From: Dehalococcoidia bacterium
GTDB taxonomy: Bacteria; Chloroflexota; Dehalococcoidia; SZUA-161
Length of the DNA: 6,473 nt
Assembly (NCBI GenBank): GCA_020344295.1
Contig: CP070819.1
Span: forward strand, 689,000-695,472
Reading direction: 5' to 3'
The position numbers and the translations under genes were made by a program. Below the pieces are notes generated by a model. It worked only from the letters and a program-made list of their open reading frames with translations. It made no database searches and had not been told where the DNA came from. This document shows, in pieces, positions 1 to 6,373 of the stretch; position 1 is the first letter of the stretch; every line of letters starts with the position of its first letter.

Positions 1-72
1 AAGGTCCGTACATTTATCGAAAGCATGAAGGGCGCTCTGACAAACGAGGTGGAAGAATCCTCGGATAGATGA
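1..72 (+). CDS. 3' end of an unidentified protein gene (partial)
   Basis: Frame 1 is open from the left edge to a TGA at 70-72. It encodes 23 residues, KVRTFIESMKGALTNEVEES followed by SDR, an amphipathic and then charged stretch that looks like the C-terminal helix of a soluble protein. No motif identifies the family. A second frame (starting at base 3) is also open for about 20 codons, so the reading is not certain. The tail ends about 165 bp before trpB2 on the same strand, and a promoter-like element begins right after its stop. It is therefore probably a separate transcription unit. Confidence 0.4.
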   Translation, partial: KVRTFIESMKGALTNEVEESSDR

Positions 73-73
73 A

Positions 74-103
74 TTGATAAACAGGGGGAAATGCAGTTAT
101 TAT
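74..103 (+). promoter_or_regulatory. Putative sigma70-type promoter for trpB2
   Basis: TTGATA (74-79, 5 of 6 to the -35 consensus) is followed after 18 bp by TATTAT (98-103, 5 of 6 to the -10 consensus). It would give a leader of about 125 nt before the trpB2 start. A second isolated TATAAT lies at 136-141 but has no recognisable -35 partner. No leader peptide rich in Trp codons and no clear attenuator was seen in 104-237. Confidence 0.4.
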
Positions 104-225
104 ATAGGGCGCACTACTCAGCTTAGAGAAGCAAGTATAATCACTATTCAGTTATCTTTGTTCCGCCCAGCCGCTAAACTGTGATATCTTTGCGGGTGTT
201 TACGACACAATCACTCAACAAAACG

Positions 226-233
226 AAAGGAGA
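226..233 (+). promoter_or_regulatory. Ribosome binding site of trpB2
   Basis: AAAGGAGA is a near-perfect Shine-Dalgarno sequence. Its AGGAG core ends 5 nt before the ATG at 238-240. This favours that ATG over an overlapping out-of-frame ATG at 234-236. Confidence 0.8.
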
Positions 234-237
234 ATGA

Positions 238-1593
238 ATGGACACAAAGATCATTCTAACCGAAAAGGAGATGCCTACGCAGTGGTACAATATCCAAGCA
301 GACCTTCCCGAGCCGCTGCCACCCATCCGTCATCCTGGTACTAAAGAGCCGACGCGGCTGCCGCCTCCCCTCTTCGCCCGTGCTCTCGATGAACAGGAGT
401 TCAGCACCGAGCGTCACATCGATATCCCCGAGGAACTGCAGGAGATCTATAAGCTCTGGAGACCGACGCCACTCCACAGAGCCCTTCGCCTGGAGAAAGC
501 GCTCGACACCCCGGCCCATATCTACTACAAATATGAGGGTGTAAGCCCGGCGGGCAGCCACAAGCTAAACACCTCAGTGGCCCAGGCATACTATGCCAAG
601 AAAGAAGGCTGCAAGCGCCTTGCGACCGAGACCGGTGCCGGGCAGTGGGGCAGTGCCCTGGCCATGGGCTGTGCATTCTTCGGATTGGAGTGCAAAGTCT
701 ATATGGTCAAGGTCAGCTACCACCAGAAGCCATATCGCCGCATACTTATGGAGACTTTTGGAGCTACTGTAGTGCCCAGTCCCAGTGAGGACACAGGGAT
801 AGGGCGAAAGATACTGTCCGAGGATCCGAATTCTACGGGAAGCCTGGGTATTGCTATCAGCGAGGCTTGTGAAGATGCTGGGAGTCGGGAAGACTCACTG
901 TACTCGTTGGGCAGTGTCGTCAACCATGTCCTGCTTCATCAGACTATTGTAGGGCAAGAGGCAATGAAGCAACTCGAGAAAGCCGATGTCTATCCCGACA
1001 TGATCGTTGGCTGCATCGGTGGCGGCTCGAATTTCGCTGGTGTGTTTCTGCCGTTCGTCAAGGACAAGATATCGGGGAAGAAGCCGAACATGCAGATCAT
1101 CGCGGTTGAGCCCCAGGCATGTCCCACCGTCACCAAGGGCCCTTACACCTGGGACTTCGGTGACGTAGCCGGCATGGCACCCATTGTGCTGATGTATACA
1201 CTGGGGCATTCATTTGTGCCCCCCCCCGTTCATGCAGGCGGACTGCGCTATCACGGTATGGCACCCATCATCTGTCATCTGGTCAAGCTGGGATTTGTCG
1301 AAGCACGCGCTGTATATCAGATCCCAACATTCGAAGCTGCAGTCCAATTCGCCCGTGCCGAGGGAATTATACCGGCACCCGAGCCGGCACATGCTATTAG
1401 GGTTGTTATAGATGAGGCCCTTAAGTGCAAGCAGTCGGGCGAGAAGAAGAACATCCTTCTGGCTCTGAGCGGGCACGGTCACTTCGACCTTGGTGCTTAC
1501 GAGCAGTACCTCTCCGGCAAGCTCGAGGACTTCGAGTATCCAAAAGAGAAGGTAGAAGAAGCACTTAAAGAGCTGCCCGAAGTACCGGCGTAA
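238..1593 (+). CDS. trpB2: Tryptophan synthase beta chain, TrpB2-type (PLP-dependent)
   Basis: A cytosolic fold-type II PLP enzyme that joins indole and serine to give tryptophan. The 451-residue length and the N-terminal extension fit the long TrpB2 class, not the roughly 400-residue TrpB1. Visible motifs are WRPTPL (74-79), the PLP lysine K109 in GSHKLN with the class-typical [12 protein letters not shown] context, ETGAGQWG (131-138), the phosphate-binding GGGSN (261-265), [15 protein letters not shown] (326-340), EGIIPAPE (375-382) and the C-terminal SGHG (411-414). The start is supported by a strong ribosome binding site. No trpA or other trp gene is adjacent, and a terminator follows, so the gene looks monocistronic. 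As known for TrpB2 proteins, this suggests work without TrpA, for example indole salvage. The true amino-donor substrate is not readable from sequence. A run of nine C (1219-1227) encodes the conserved PPP. Confidence 0.95.
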   Translation: MDTKIILTEKEMPTQWYNIQADLPEPLPPIRHPGTKEPTRLPPPLFARALDEQEFSTERHIDIPEELQEIYKLWRPTPLHRALRLEKALDTPAHIYYKYEGVSPAGSHKLNTSVAQAYYAKKEGCKRLATETGAGQWGSALAMGCAFFGLECKVYMVKVSYHQKPYRRILMETFGATVVPSPSEDTGIGRKILSEDPNSTGSLGIAISEACEDAGSREDSLYSLGSVVNHVLLHQTIVGQEAMKQLEKADVYPDMIVGCIGGGSNFAGVFLPFVKDKISGKKPNMQIIAVEPQACPTVTKGPYTWDFGDVAGMAPIVLMYTLGHSFVPPPVHAGGLRYHGMAPIICHLVKLGFVEARAVYQIPTFEAAVQFARAEGIIPAPEPAHAIRVVIDEALKCKQSGEKKNILLALSGHGHFDLGAYEQYLSGKLEDFEYPKEKVEEALKELPEVPA

Positions 1594-1634
1594 ACGCTCT
1601 AAGAGGCTTCAATCTGTCAGGTCGATACATATAC

Positions 1635-1689
1635 GCGAGGTGAGCGTCAGCAGCAGTCAATGCTGTGTGGCGCACACCTCGCATTTTTT
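1635..1689 (+). terminator. Intrinsic terminator after trpB2
   Basis: GCGAGGTG (1635-1642) pairs perfectly with CACCTCGC (1675-1682). Inside, GCG (1644-1646) pairs with CGC (1671-1673), and CAGCA (1651-1655) with TGCTG (1661-1665) closes a 5-nt loop. The long interrupted stem is followed by A and six T (1684-1689). It lies 42 bp after the trpB2 stop and separates that gene from meaB. Confidence 0.85.
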
Positions 1690-1732
1690 CCCTGCCAACC
1701 ATTTCTCCCTCGGAGCGGGATACCTTGCAGCG

Positions 1733-1760
1733 TTGCGTTCGAGGGCTAACTGATGATAAT
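1733..1760 (+). promoter_or_regulatory. Possible promoter of meaB
   Basis: TTGCGT (1733-1738) and GATAAT (1755-1760) are 16 bp apart and lie downstream of the trpB2 terminator, where a new promoter is expected. The distance to the meaB ATG is 45 bp. The match is moderate and rests on consensus resemblance only. Confidence 0.35.
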
Positions 1761-1805
1761 ATAGTCTCGTATTTAAGCAGTAGCATTCAAGAGTGGTATT
1801 CATAA

Positions 1806-2789
1806 ATGGAACTTGTTGACAAAATGCTGAGCGGTGACGAACGCGCCCTAGCACGTCTGATCACGCTGGTGGAGAAGGATGCGCCGGAAGCGCCCCAGAT
1901 CATGAGAGAGATCTGCCACCGAACGGGGAGGGCTTACTGGATAGGCGTAACCGGGCCCCCCGGAAGCGGCAAGAGCACTCTCGTGGACAGACTGACCGCT
2001 ATACTGCGGGGCAGTGGGCTGACGGTGGGGATCATAGCAGTCGATCCCACCAGCCCTTTCACCGGGGGAGCGGTGCTCGGCGACCGCATCCGGATGCAGC
2101 AGCACTATCTGGACAGCAACGTCTTTATCCGCAGCATGGCGACACGGGGCAGTCTGGGAGGTCTACCCCGCACTGCCCGACGTGTAGCAAAGCTCCTGGA
2201 TGCCTTCGGTAAAGATATCCTCATCCTGGAGACCGTGGGAGTCGGCCAGACAGAGCTGGACATCATTGAATCGGCAGATACCACTGTTGTGGTTCTGTAC
2301 CCGGGTGGCGGAGATGCGATCCAGACCATGAAGGCCGGGCTGATGGAGATCGCCGATATATTCGTGGTCAACAAAGCCGACCGTCAGGGGGCGGACCAGG
2401 TTGTCGCCGAAATCGAGGCCATGCTCTCCTTGAGCCCCAAAGACTCAGACTGGCAGGTGCCGGTTCTAACCACACAGGCGCTCAATAATGTAGGTATAGA
2501 GGAGCTTTTCCAGGCAATAGAAAGTCACCGCAGCATCCTTGAATCCACAGGCCAGCTTTCTCGTCAGCGTCAGGAGAACCTCAAGAAGGAACTGGTGCGC
2601 TCTATCGAGCAGGGGGTCAGTGAACAACTTGCCAGGTTAATGGACAAGGACCAGAACCTAGTTGCTATCTCTGAGAAAGTCATACGGGGAGAGATAGATC
2701 CCTATTCCACCGCGATAGAAATCCTGCGCGATCAGGCTATGCTCCGGAACTGGCTATCCAGGATTGAAAAAGAAGAGCAGCCGGAATGA
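1806..2789 (+). CDS. meaB: MeaB/ArgK-family GTPase, chaperone of B12-dependent acyl-CoA mutase
   Basis: A cytosolic SIMIBI-class G protein. In this family GTP hydrolysis gates delivery of adenosylcobalamin to methylmalonyl-CoA mutase or related mutases and protects the enzyme from inactivation. Visible motifs are Walker A GPPGSGKST (50-58, K56), the family block DPTSPFTGGAVLGDRIRM (80-97), RGSLGGL (114-120), ETVGVGQTE (142-150, G3/Walker B region), NKAD (189-192, G4 guanine specificity) and the C-terminal helical dimerisation arm ending in GEIDPYSTAIEIL (295-307). At 327 residues it is full length for the family. The ATG at 1806 has only a weak upstream purine stretch (GAGTGG, 1791-1796). No mutase or epimerase gene is in view. 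The next DNA is an integrase fragment starting within a few bases of the stop, so a former operon partner may have been displaced. That displacement is an inference. Confidence 0.92.
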   Translation: MELVDKMLSGDERALARLITLVEKDAPEAPQIMREICHRTGRAYWIGVTGPPGSGKSTLVDRLTAILRGSGLTVGIIAVDPTSPFTGGAVLGDRIRMQQHYLDSNVFIRSMATRGSLGGLPRTARRVAKLLDAFGKDILILETVGVGQTELDIIESADTTVVVLYPGGGDAIQTMKAGLMEIADIFVVNKADRQGADQVVAEIEAMLSLSPKDSDWQVPVLTTQALNNVGIEELFQAIESHRSILESTGQLSRQRQENLKKELVRSIEQGVSEQLARLMDKDQNLVAISEKVIRGEIDPYSTAIEILRDQAMLRNWLSRIEKEEQPE

Positions 2790-2801
2790 TAGAAGCAAGA
2801 T

Positions 2802-3149
2802 TTGCACCTCCAACATCCTCTCCTGCGAGACGATGACCCAGTATTTTCTAATCCCGATGGTTCTCCGATATACCCGGATAGTGTAACCTGGGCGTTTCGC
2901 CAATTTGCTAAGGCTGCGGGCTTGCCAACAATGCGCTTTCACGATCTACGGCACGTTCATGCTACGCTTATGTTGCAACAAGTAATCAATCCCAAAGTGG
3001 TCAGTGAGATGTCAGGACATAGTAGCATCGGGATCACTCTCGATACCTGTAGTCATGTATTGCCAGGTATGCAGGAATCGGCGGCAATTCAATTTGAAAA
3101 GGGACTACAGCAAGTACAAAGAACAAGCGATCGATTACCTGTTACATAG
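2802..3149 (+). pseudogene. Tyrosine recombinase (phage-type integrase), C-terminal remnant
   Basis: This is the C-terminal catalytic part of a tyrosine integrase. Visible are the DPVFSNPDGSPIYPDSV segment (12-28), box II HDLRH (47-51; H47, R50), SGHSS (71-75; H73) and the end motif DTCSHVLPGMQ (81-91). The N-terminal arm- and core-binding domains and the first catalytic Arg are missing, so only about 115 of the usual 350-400 residues remain. The catalytic Tyr of the usual DTYSHVLPG is Cys83, codon TGT at 3048-3050. The open frame begins after a TAG at 2790-2792, directly behind the meaB stop. The only start-like codon is a TTG at 2802 with no ribosome binding site. Both the missing half and the lost nucleophile indicate a non-functional relic of an old insertion. 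Its end resembles the integrase tail at the right edge of the window, on the opposite strand. Confidence 0.85.
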
Positions 3150-3342
3150 AGGATATATTTTCACTATCAATCTCTCATCCTATGCCAGGTGCCCCTATAA
3201 AAGAACAATTCTCCACATATGGCTGCCCTGCTCCTAAACCACTTCCTTCTGATTGAGTCTCAGATTTTGTCGCATGATACTCTGGTATATCGGCCAACAG
3301 TTCAGGATACTATCCAGCCGCTCCATACAATGGCGAATCTAT

Positions 3343-3418
3343 CTTTAGCGGTGTTATAATAACGGGGGTTAGCTGAATCAGGTCAATATCACTGGCCAAA
3401 GCACTTTTACCGCTAAAG
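3343..3418. repeat. Spaced 10-bp perfect inverted repeat upstream of the ubiA-like gene
   Basis: CTTTAGCGGT (3343-3352) and ACCGCTAAAG (3409-3418) are exact reverse complements separated by 56 bp. The left arm abuts a TATAAT (3355-3360), and the right arm contains the AAAGG that would serve as ribosome binding site for the TTG start at 3430. It could be a pair of operator half-sites, a structured leader or a relic of the mobile element. None of these can be decided from sequence. The rest of 3150-3342 shows no recognisable gene. Confidence 0.5.
3355..3360 (+). promoter_or_regulatory. Possible -10 element of the ubiA-like gene
   Basis: A perfect TATAAT lies 69 bp before the TTG start at 3430. 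The upstream -35 region is poor (TGGCGA at 3331-3336 with 18-bp spacing is the best seen), so the call rests mainly on the -10 hexamer and its position. Confidence 0.3.
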
Positions 3419-3429
3419 GTTATTTTTTA

Positions 3430-4317
3430 TTGAAAACAGCGATATTTGATTTCTTGCTTAACTGGGGTCTGCCCCACTCAGAGAGTACCATCAAGAATCG
3501 GATACTTGGGTTCATTTCTGAGCAGAGACCACTTGTCGCAGCAATGCTTTTCCCTGCCGTATTAGCTTGTGCAACACTAGCCCTCACGAGATTCCCTGAT
3601 CTAGGAGATGTCGCAGTAATACTCATTGTAGTATATTTGGCAGTAGCCTGTATGCACGTCCTCAATGACCTAATCGATGCTGATAGAGACAGGATGAAAT
3701 GGCCACTCCGACCATTACCAACCGGATTGGTTAGTCGAGGAGAGGCAGCCATCTACGCCCTGGCAATGGGGATAACCAGCCTCATATTAGCTTTTTACTG
3801 TTTCAATTGGCAATTACCGCTCGTTATTTTCCTTACGTTAGTATTGGGTTCCATTTACACTGCGTATACCAGAGACAAAGTAGGATATTTAACCCTTATT
3901 TTCATTCCTGCACTTGCTCCAATTGGTGTCTGGGTGGCTTTCTCAGCTCAGACGGTTTTTTCTTGGACACCTTGGCTTCTATTCCTGTTTGTCACTCTTC
4001 ATCAAATAGGTCACATTGTAGCTACTGAGATACACCTTTCTGAAGCACGCCCACTCCTCATCAAACCCAAATGGGAAAGCATGCTCTATGGCTTCTCAGT
4101 GATTGCCATGTTTATCGTGGGCACCTTCCTGTACTTTGTAGCTCATCTTCATTGGATCTACTTGGCAATACTGGCTGCTTGTACAGCTATGGCTCTAATC
4201 GCTTTTATCCCTTTTGCCAAGGATCCAAAATCAATTAATAATGTCAAGAATGCCCAGATTGTTATGGTAACCGGCAGTATTTTCGTTTCGGTGGGCCTGT
4301 TGCTGGGAGCGCTCTAA
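3430..4317 (+). CDS. UbiA-family membrane prenyltransferase-like protein
   Basis: The UbiA superfamily transfers prenyl chains from prenyl diphosphates to aromatic or lipid acceptors in the cytoplasmic membrane. The 295 residues contain about nine hydrophobic segments (roughly 33-52, 60-77, 104-123, 128-145, 152-171, 180-198, 218-238, 240-260, 276-294), as expected. The first Asp-rich motif is clear: NDLIDADRD at 79-87, followed by WPLRPLPTGLVS (91-102). The second Asp-rich motif, expected after the sixth helix, is not present in normal form; the matching place reads TEIHLSEAR (199-207). The start is a TTG with AAAGG (3415-3419) 10 nt upstream. The frame is open back to a TAG at 3370-3372 but offers no ATG or GTG. 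The gene is AT-richer than trpB2 and meaB. It converges with the oxidoreductase gene, its stop lying 24 bp away. The acceptor substrate cannot be named. Confidence 0.8.
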   Translation: MKTAIFDFLLNWGLPHSESTIKNRILGFISEQRPLVAAMLFPAVLACATLALTRFPDLGDVAVILIVVYLAVACMHVLNDLIDADRDRMKWPLRPLPTGLVSRGEAAIYALAMGITSLILAFYCFNWQLPLVIFLTLVLGSIYTAYTRDKVGYLTLIFIPALAPIGVWVAFSAQTVFSWTPWLLFLFVTLHQIGHIVATEIHLSEARPLLIKPKWESMLYGFSVIAMFIVGTFLYFVAHLHWIYLAILAACTAMALIAFIPFAKDPKSINNVKNAQIVMVTGSIFVSVGLLLGAL

Positions 4318-4341
4318 TGATCAACGAATCCCCAGAAGTCT

Positions 4342-5847
4342 CTACTTAGTTGTCATATAGCTTATGCTATCCTTAAGAACCATCTGGGCAGCGTTTCGCC
4401 CTGACTGAATCGCAAAAGCTACGGTACCTCCGGGGAATGTCCAATGTCCTGCTTGGAAAAGATTCTTGATCGGTGTCCTTTGGCTTCTTATTTTGGCCAC
4501 TGGAGCTGGATACCATCCTGCCATTGCGCCGCAGCTATTTGAGGTAAACCGTTCAAAAGTCAGGGGAGTAGCAATGTCTCTGTACACAATGTGTTCCTGG
4601 AGTCCGGGTATAATTTTCTCCACAGAAGCGATCAGCTTATTGGCAACTGACTCCTTCAGCTCCTTATATTGCTTGCCTCGTGTACCATCTTTCTCTCTTC
4701 GCCAGTAATCCATGTAATCGTGTGGTAGCGCTGCTAGAAGTTGGACAGTATGCATACCAACTGGAGCCTGCGCAGGGTCTAGGAGCGAGTGCATCTTTAT
4801 ACCTATTCGGCAATTTTCTGGATCACTCCCGAAAAGCTTGTTTAAGTCATAATTCGGACAATAGCTGATAAGTGCGCCATCGAATCCCATCTCACCCAAA
4901 TCCATGTTTACGCCTAGGGAAACGAGGAATGCAGAGGGAGTCAATCTAGATTCACTCAGCCCTCTGACGAACTTTGGCCTCAGATATTCCGGCCCTACTA
5001 GCTTGAGAAAGGTCTGCCGCGCATCGGCATTAGATATAACATAATCTGACTTAATTCGATGCCGGTCCGCTAACTCTACACCAGTGGCTTTACCATCTTC
5101 GATAAGTATTTTGTTAACCCTTGTTTTCAAAGCTATCTCACCACCGTGATTTGTGAGCCCTTTAGTGAAGAGATTTGCCAGCGCCTGTGCTCCTCCTCTC
5201 TTAGGGTAGTACGCTCTATCTGATTCAGCAAGACACTCCAAAAGCATTACTGACGTCATTCCTGGTTCGAAGTCAACAATAGGCGTTAGTAGAATCACAT
5301 TTAGCTTTGGGTCTTTAAAAAAGTGGGAAGCCAGCTTACCCGATGGTTTCATGCCGTACTTTCTAAACCTAGGGCACTTCACAAGGAATTTCATCACAAA
5401 TTCGATCTTTTGCATAAAGCTCATTAAATCAGGCACCGCCTGCAACAAGGGCCCTATCTCAGCACTCAGAGCTTTACATTCCCTGACGAATGCATCAATA
5501 TTCTTGCTTTCAGCAGGAAATCGTCTCTTTAGCTCTTCGCCAGCTCCTTTCAGAGACGTCACTCTAATATCGTGATCTCTGCCAATCAATCTACCAACCG
5601 AATTGAGTTTGAGGAACTCGATCTCATGAGCAAGGCCCAATTCGTTGATCGTCTTAGCAATTGCCCCCCCCTCATCACATCCAGAGAGAAAGTCAAACCC
5701 AAGGTCAAAGGCAAATCCTTTACGTTCGAATGACGTACAGTAACCCCCTGGCTTCACATGCTGTTCCGCCACGAGCACACTCAATCCTTCTTTGGCAAGT
5801 AAACTGCCGCAGGTGAGCCCTCCCATCCCAGCGCCGACTACTACCAA
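4342..5847 (-). CDS. FAD-dependent oxidoreductase, phytoene desaturase/CRTISO-like
   Basis: This protein belongs to the CrtI/CRTISO/retinol-saturase-like flavoprotein group, which desaturates, saturates or isomerises isoprenoid chains. The N-terminus holds the dinucleotide fold VVVGAGMGGL (2-11) with the ribose-binding acid E28 in VAEQHVKPGGYC. PKRGGAQALANLF (215-227) is the usual substrate/FAD-domain block, and VISNADARQTF (270-280) and NLFQAGHWTFPGGTVAFAIQ (462-481) complete the FAD site. The length of 501 is normal. The TTG at 5847 cuts into the first beta strand. The same frame extends upstream as GNLKDRYD to an ACG at 5874-5872, which sits 7 nt behind GAGG, so the true start may be there. 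The frame is closed by TGA at 5886-5884. A run of eight G on the coding strand (5671-5664) lies at codons 59-61. Convergence with the ubiA-like gene suggests shared isoprenoid chemistry, but the substrate is unknown. Confidence 0.85.
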   Translation of the reverse strand: MVVVGAGMGGLTCGSLLAKEGLSVLVAEQHVKPGGYCTSFERKGFAFDLGFDFLSGCDEGGAIAKTINELGLAHEIEFLKLNSVGRLIGRDHDIRVTSLKGAGEELKRRFPAESKNIDAFVRECKALSAEIGPLLQAVPDLMSFMQKIEFVMKFLVKCPRFRKYGMKPSGKLASHFFKDPKLNVILLTPIVDFEPGMTSVMLLECLAESDRAYYPKRGGAQALANLFTKGLTNHGGEIALKTRVNKILIEDGKATGVELADRHRIKSDYVISNADARQTFLKLVGPEYLRPKFVRGLSESRLTPSAFLVSLGVNMDLGEMGFDGALISYCPNYDLNKLFGSDPENCRIGIKMHSLLDPAQAPVGMHTVQLLAALPHDYMDYWRREKDGTRGKQYKELKESVANKLIASVEKIIPGLQEHIVYRDIATPLTFERFTSNSCGAMAGWYPAPVAKIRSQRTPIKNLFQAGHWTFPGGTVAFAIQSGRNAAQMVLKDSISYMTTK

Positions 5848-5878
5848 ATCGTATCTGTCTTTTAAATTACCCGTAGTG

Positions 5879-5885
5879 CTCCCTC
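5879..5885 (-). promoter_or_regulatory. Shine-Dalgarno-like site pointing to an upstream ACG start
   Basis: On the minus strand this reads GAGGGAG. It is 7 nt (GAGG core) from the in-frame ACG at 5874-5872 but more than 30 nt from the first conventional start codon, TTG at 5847. It therefore supports translation starting upstream of the TTG. Confidence 0.45.
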
Positions 5886-5886
5886 A

Positions 5887-6203
5887 TTACGAATCAAGTG
5901 GTTCCTACTTGGCCAGATAGGCGAGCTTAGCTTTATCGCGAGTCACAGCTGAGCAAACGAATTCTATCATCTTTAGGTTGCGAAGGCTAGAACAGTTTTA
6001 GTGAGACTGGTGTATTAGAAGTATGTGAATAAAAGTGTTCTGTTAATAATAAGTCCTTTCGTAGCGTTTTCTATTCAATGTTTTCCCAGACATCTAGAAG
6101 TAAATATCCATTATGGAGCAGACATCATTAAAAGGGACATCTGTATTACGGATAGTTGGTTAGCTAAATGTTAGCTATTATGGACTTATGGTCAATAAAA
6201 AGG
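5887..6203. other. AT-rich spacer between oxidoreductase and tRNA-Thr
   Basis: No convincing gene is present. Minus-strand 5970-5905 can encode a 21-residue peptide (MIEFVCSAVTRDKAKLAYLA plus K), but it lacks a good ribosome binding site. GACATC occurs three times (6089, 6121, 6136). The near-repeat TTAGCTAA (6160-6167) and TTAGCTAT (6171-6178) is spaced 11 bp. The oxidoreductase promoter should lie here, but no strong -35/-10 pair was found on the minus strand. Confidence 0.5.
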
Positions 6204-6209
6204 TATAAT
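6181..6209 (+). promoter_or_regulatory. Promoter of tRNA-Thr
   Basis: TGGACT (6181-6186, 4 of 6 to TTGACA) and a perfect TATAAT (6204-6209) are separated by 17 bp. The -10 ends 12 nt before the first tRNA base, so transcription would begin close to the mature 5' end. Confidence 0.6.
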
Positions 6210-6221
6210 TTCGTAGCTAAC

Positions 6222-6296
6222 GCCAGCGTAGCTCAGTGGCAGAGCAGCGGTTTCGTAAACCGCAGGTCGTCGGTTCGAATCCGACCGCTGGCTCCA
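6222..6296 (+). tRNA. tRNA-Thr, anticodon CGT
   Basis: A complete cloverleaf is visible. The acceptor stem GCCAGCG (6222-6228) pairs with CGCTGGC (6286-6292). The D arm is GCTC/GAGC (6231-6234, 6242-6245) around loop AGTGGCA. The anticodon stem is GCGGT/ACCGC (6247-6251, 6259-6263) with the loop TTCGTAA. The T stem GTCGG/CCGAC (6269-6273, 6281-6285) closes the loop TTCGAAT. The discriminator is T6293 and CCA is encoded (6294-6296). Anticodon CGT (6254-6256) reads ACG, threonine. The integrase tail downstream makes its 3' half the likely attachment site of an integrative element. Confidence 0.95.
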
Positions 6297-6315
6297 TTTT
6301 TCGAAGCTAAAATGT

Positions 6316-6348
6316 GGCCCCTAGAACCATCCAGGGACCTGTCTTTTT
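6316..6348 (+). terminator. Possible terminator after tRNA-Thr
   Basis: GGCCCCTAG (6316-6324) and CCAGGGACC (6331-6339) pair with two mismatches around a 6-nt loop. A short gap and five T (6344-6348) follow. Read on the minus strand it is followed by a run of four T and could also end integrase transcripts. The imperfect stem and the gap before the T run make it moderate only. Confidence 0.4.
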
Positions 6349-6351
6349 GCG

Positions 6352-6373
6352 TTTTGCTAATCTTTTGCTAATC
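6352..6373. repeat. Perfect 11-bp tandem direct repeat
   Basis: TTTTGCTAATC occurs twice back to back (6352-6362 and 6363-6373). The second copy contains the integrase stop codon (CTA at 6368-6370 on this strand). The one-helical-turn period next to a tRNA/int junction is typical of protein binding sites on integrative elements. Confidence 0.7.

Noticed and set aside
104..237. Possible trp attenuator or T-box in the trpB2 leader
   Set aside because: No Trp-rich leader peptide, T-box sequence or terminator/antiterminator pair could be found in this stretch.
1565..1854. Minus-strand open frames over the trpB2-meaB gap
   Set aside because: They span the terminator hairpin and the start of meaB and encode low-information sequence.
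3004..3237. 77-codon plus-strand frame overlapping the integrase relic
   Set aside because: It is out of frame with clear integrase motifs and has no recognisable content of its own.
3234..3326. Minus-strand 30-residue reading frame starting MERLDSILNC
   Set aside because: It looks somewhat protein-like, but it is short, has no ribosome binding site and matches no family I recognise.
4357..4370. Small hairpin ATAGC-TTAT-GCTAT between the convergent genes
   Set aside because: It has only five AT-rich pairs, no T run, and lies inside the last codons of the oxidoreductase, so it is not a credible terminator.
4466..4868. Plus-strand open frames opposite the oxidoreductase
   Set aside because: They lie antisense to a gene with complete FAD-fold motifs and carry no motifs of their own.
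5905..5970. Minus-strand 21-residue frame upstream of the oxidoreductase
   Set aside because: Only a weak purine stretch precedes it, the in-frame extension is limited by a TAA and there is no family signal.
6168..6371. Open frame of 67 codons on the plus strand
   Set aside because: It runs straight through the tRNA-Thr gene and its flanks; the translated sequence is a by-product of the tRNA.
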